NCBI RefSeq assembly: GCF_000227135.1
Contig: NC_018237.1
Coordinates: 145,548 to 209,547, forward strand
Length of the DNA: 64,000 nucleotides
From: Leishmania donovani
Lineage: Eukaryota; Euglenozoa; Kinetoplastea; Trypanosomatida; Trypanosomatidae
Direction of reading: 5' to 3'
Numbering within the stretch: the stretch's first letter is position 1; each line of letters opens with the position of its first letter. The notes under the pieces are model-generated. The model did not search any database, had not been told where the DNA came from, and saw only the letters and a list, made by a program, of their open reading frames with translations. The translations under genes were made by a program, and so were the position numbers. Shown here piece by piece: positions 63,911 to 64,000 of this stretch.

Positions 63911-64000
63911 ATGTCCGTCGACAGCAGCAGCACGCACCGGCACCGCAGCGTCGCCGCGCGCCTGGTGCGCCTCGCGGCTGCCGGCGCCGCAGTCATCGCT
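63911..64000 (+). CDS. GP63: GP63 / leishmanolysin, 5' end only
   Basis: Thirty codons, cut by the window edge. The start MSVDSSSTHRHRSVAARL followed by an Ala-rich hydrophobic run is the hallmark N-terminus (signal peptide) of leishmanolysin, the GPI-anchored zinc metalloprotease of the Leishmania surface (peptidase family M8), which is matured from a pro-form. The catalytic region lies outside the window. GP63 genes are tandemly repeated on chromosome 10 in Leishmania, so this is probably the first of an array. The start codon follows a good acceptor at 63774-63776. Confidence 0.92.
   Translation, partial: MSVDSSSTHRHRSVAARLVRLAAAGAAVIA

Overview
The window reads as a piece of a Leishmania nuclear chromosome. 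Every supportable gene is intronless and on the + strand, as in one polycistronic transcription unit. Genes are separated by long pyrimidine-rich, microsatellite-rich spacers of the kind used for spliced-leader trans-splicing and polyadenylation. SIDER2-like retroposon remnants are present. The gene order (tandem folate/biopterin transporter array, then dihydroxyacetone kinase, then the start of a GP63/leishmanolysin gene at the right edge) matches what is known of Leishmania chromosome 10. The first 30 residues of the GP63 gene look most like the L. donovani/infantum group from memory, but this does not settle the species.

Layout. 1-4178: gene-free left flank with a roughly 1 kb repeat (about 1035-2021) and a 636-N gap. 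4179-39587: six folate/biopterin transporter (FBT) family genes in direct tandem, separated by 2-6 kb spacers. The first, third and last are essentially readable. The second, fourth and fifth are damaged by assembly gaps, most flanked on both sides by the same sequence. SIDER2-like elements sit at about 6.7-7.1, 31.1-31.8, 35.5 and 40.7-41.4 kb. 41637-43406: intact dihydroxyacetone kinase. 45381-47493: a ubiquitin-like-domain gene broken by several apparent frameshifts. 48516-49001 and 52166-52777: two paralogous single-span membrane proteins with C-terminal RING fingers. 55584-58979: a leucine-rich-repeat gene broken into many frames (probable pseudogene). 59928-60179: an 83-residue C2H2 zinc-finger protein. 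60866-61850: an inverted copy of the left-flank repeat. About 61.85-62.5 kb: a minus-strand retroposon-like remnant ending in a canonical C2H2 finger. 63911-64000: 5' end of a GP63 gene.

Biology. Leishmania cannot make pterins or folates de novo, and FBT proteins import folate, biopterin or S-adenosylmethionine. The array has near-identical coding sequences, unrelated 5' flanks, conversion-like identity blocks, direct SIDER2 copies inside it and a large inverted repeat outside it. That architecture would support gene loss, conversion, circular amplification and linear inverted amplification, all known routes to antifolate adaptation in this genus.

Caution. Many oddities in the array are probably assembly artefacts: about 99-N gaps whose two flanks repeat the same sequence. 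The true FBT copy number cannot be read from this window. Long low-complexity open frames in the spacers were not accepted as genes.
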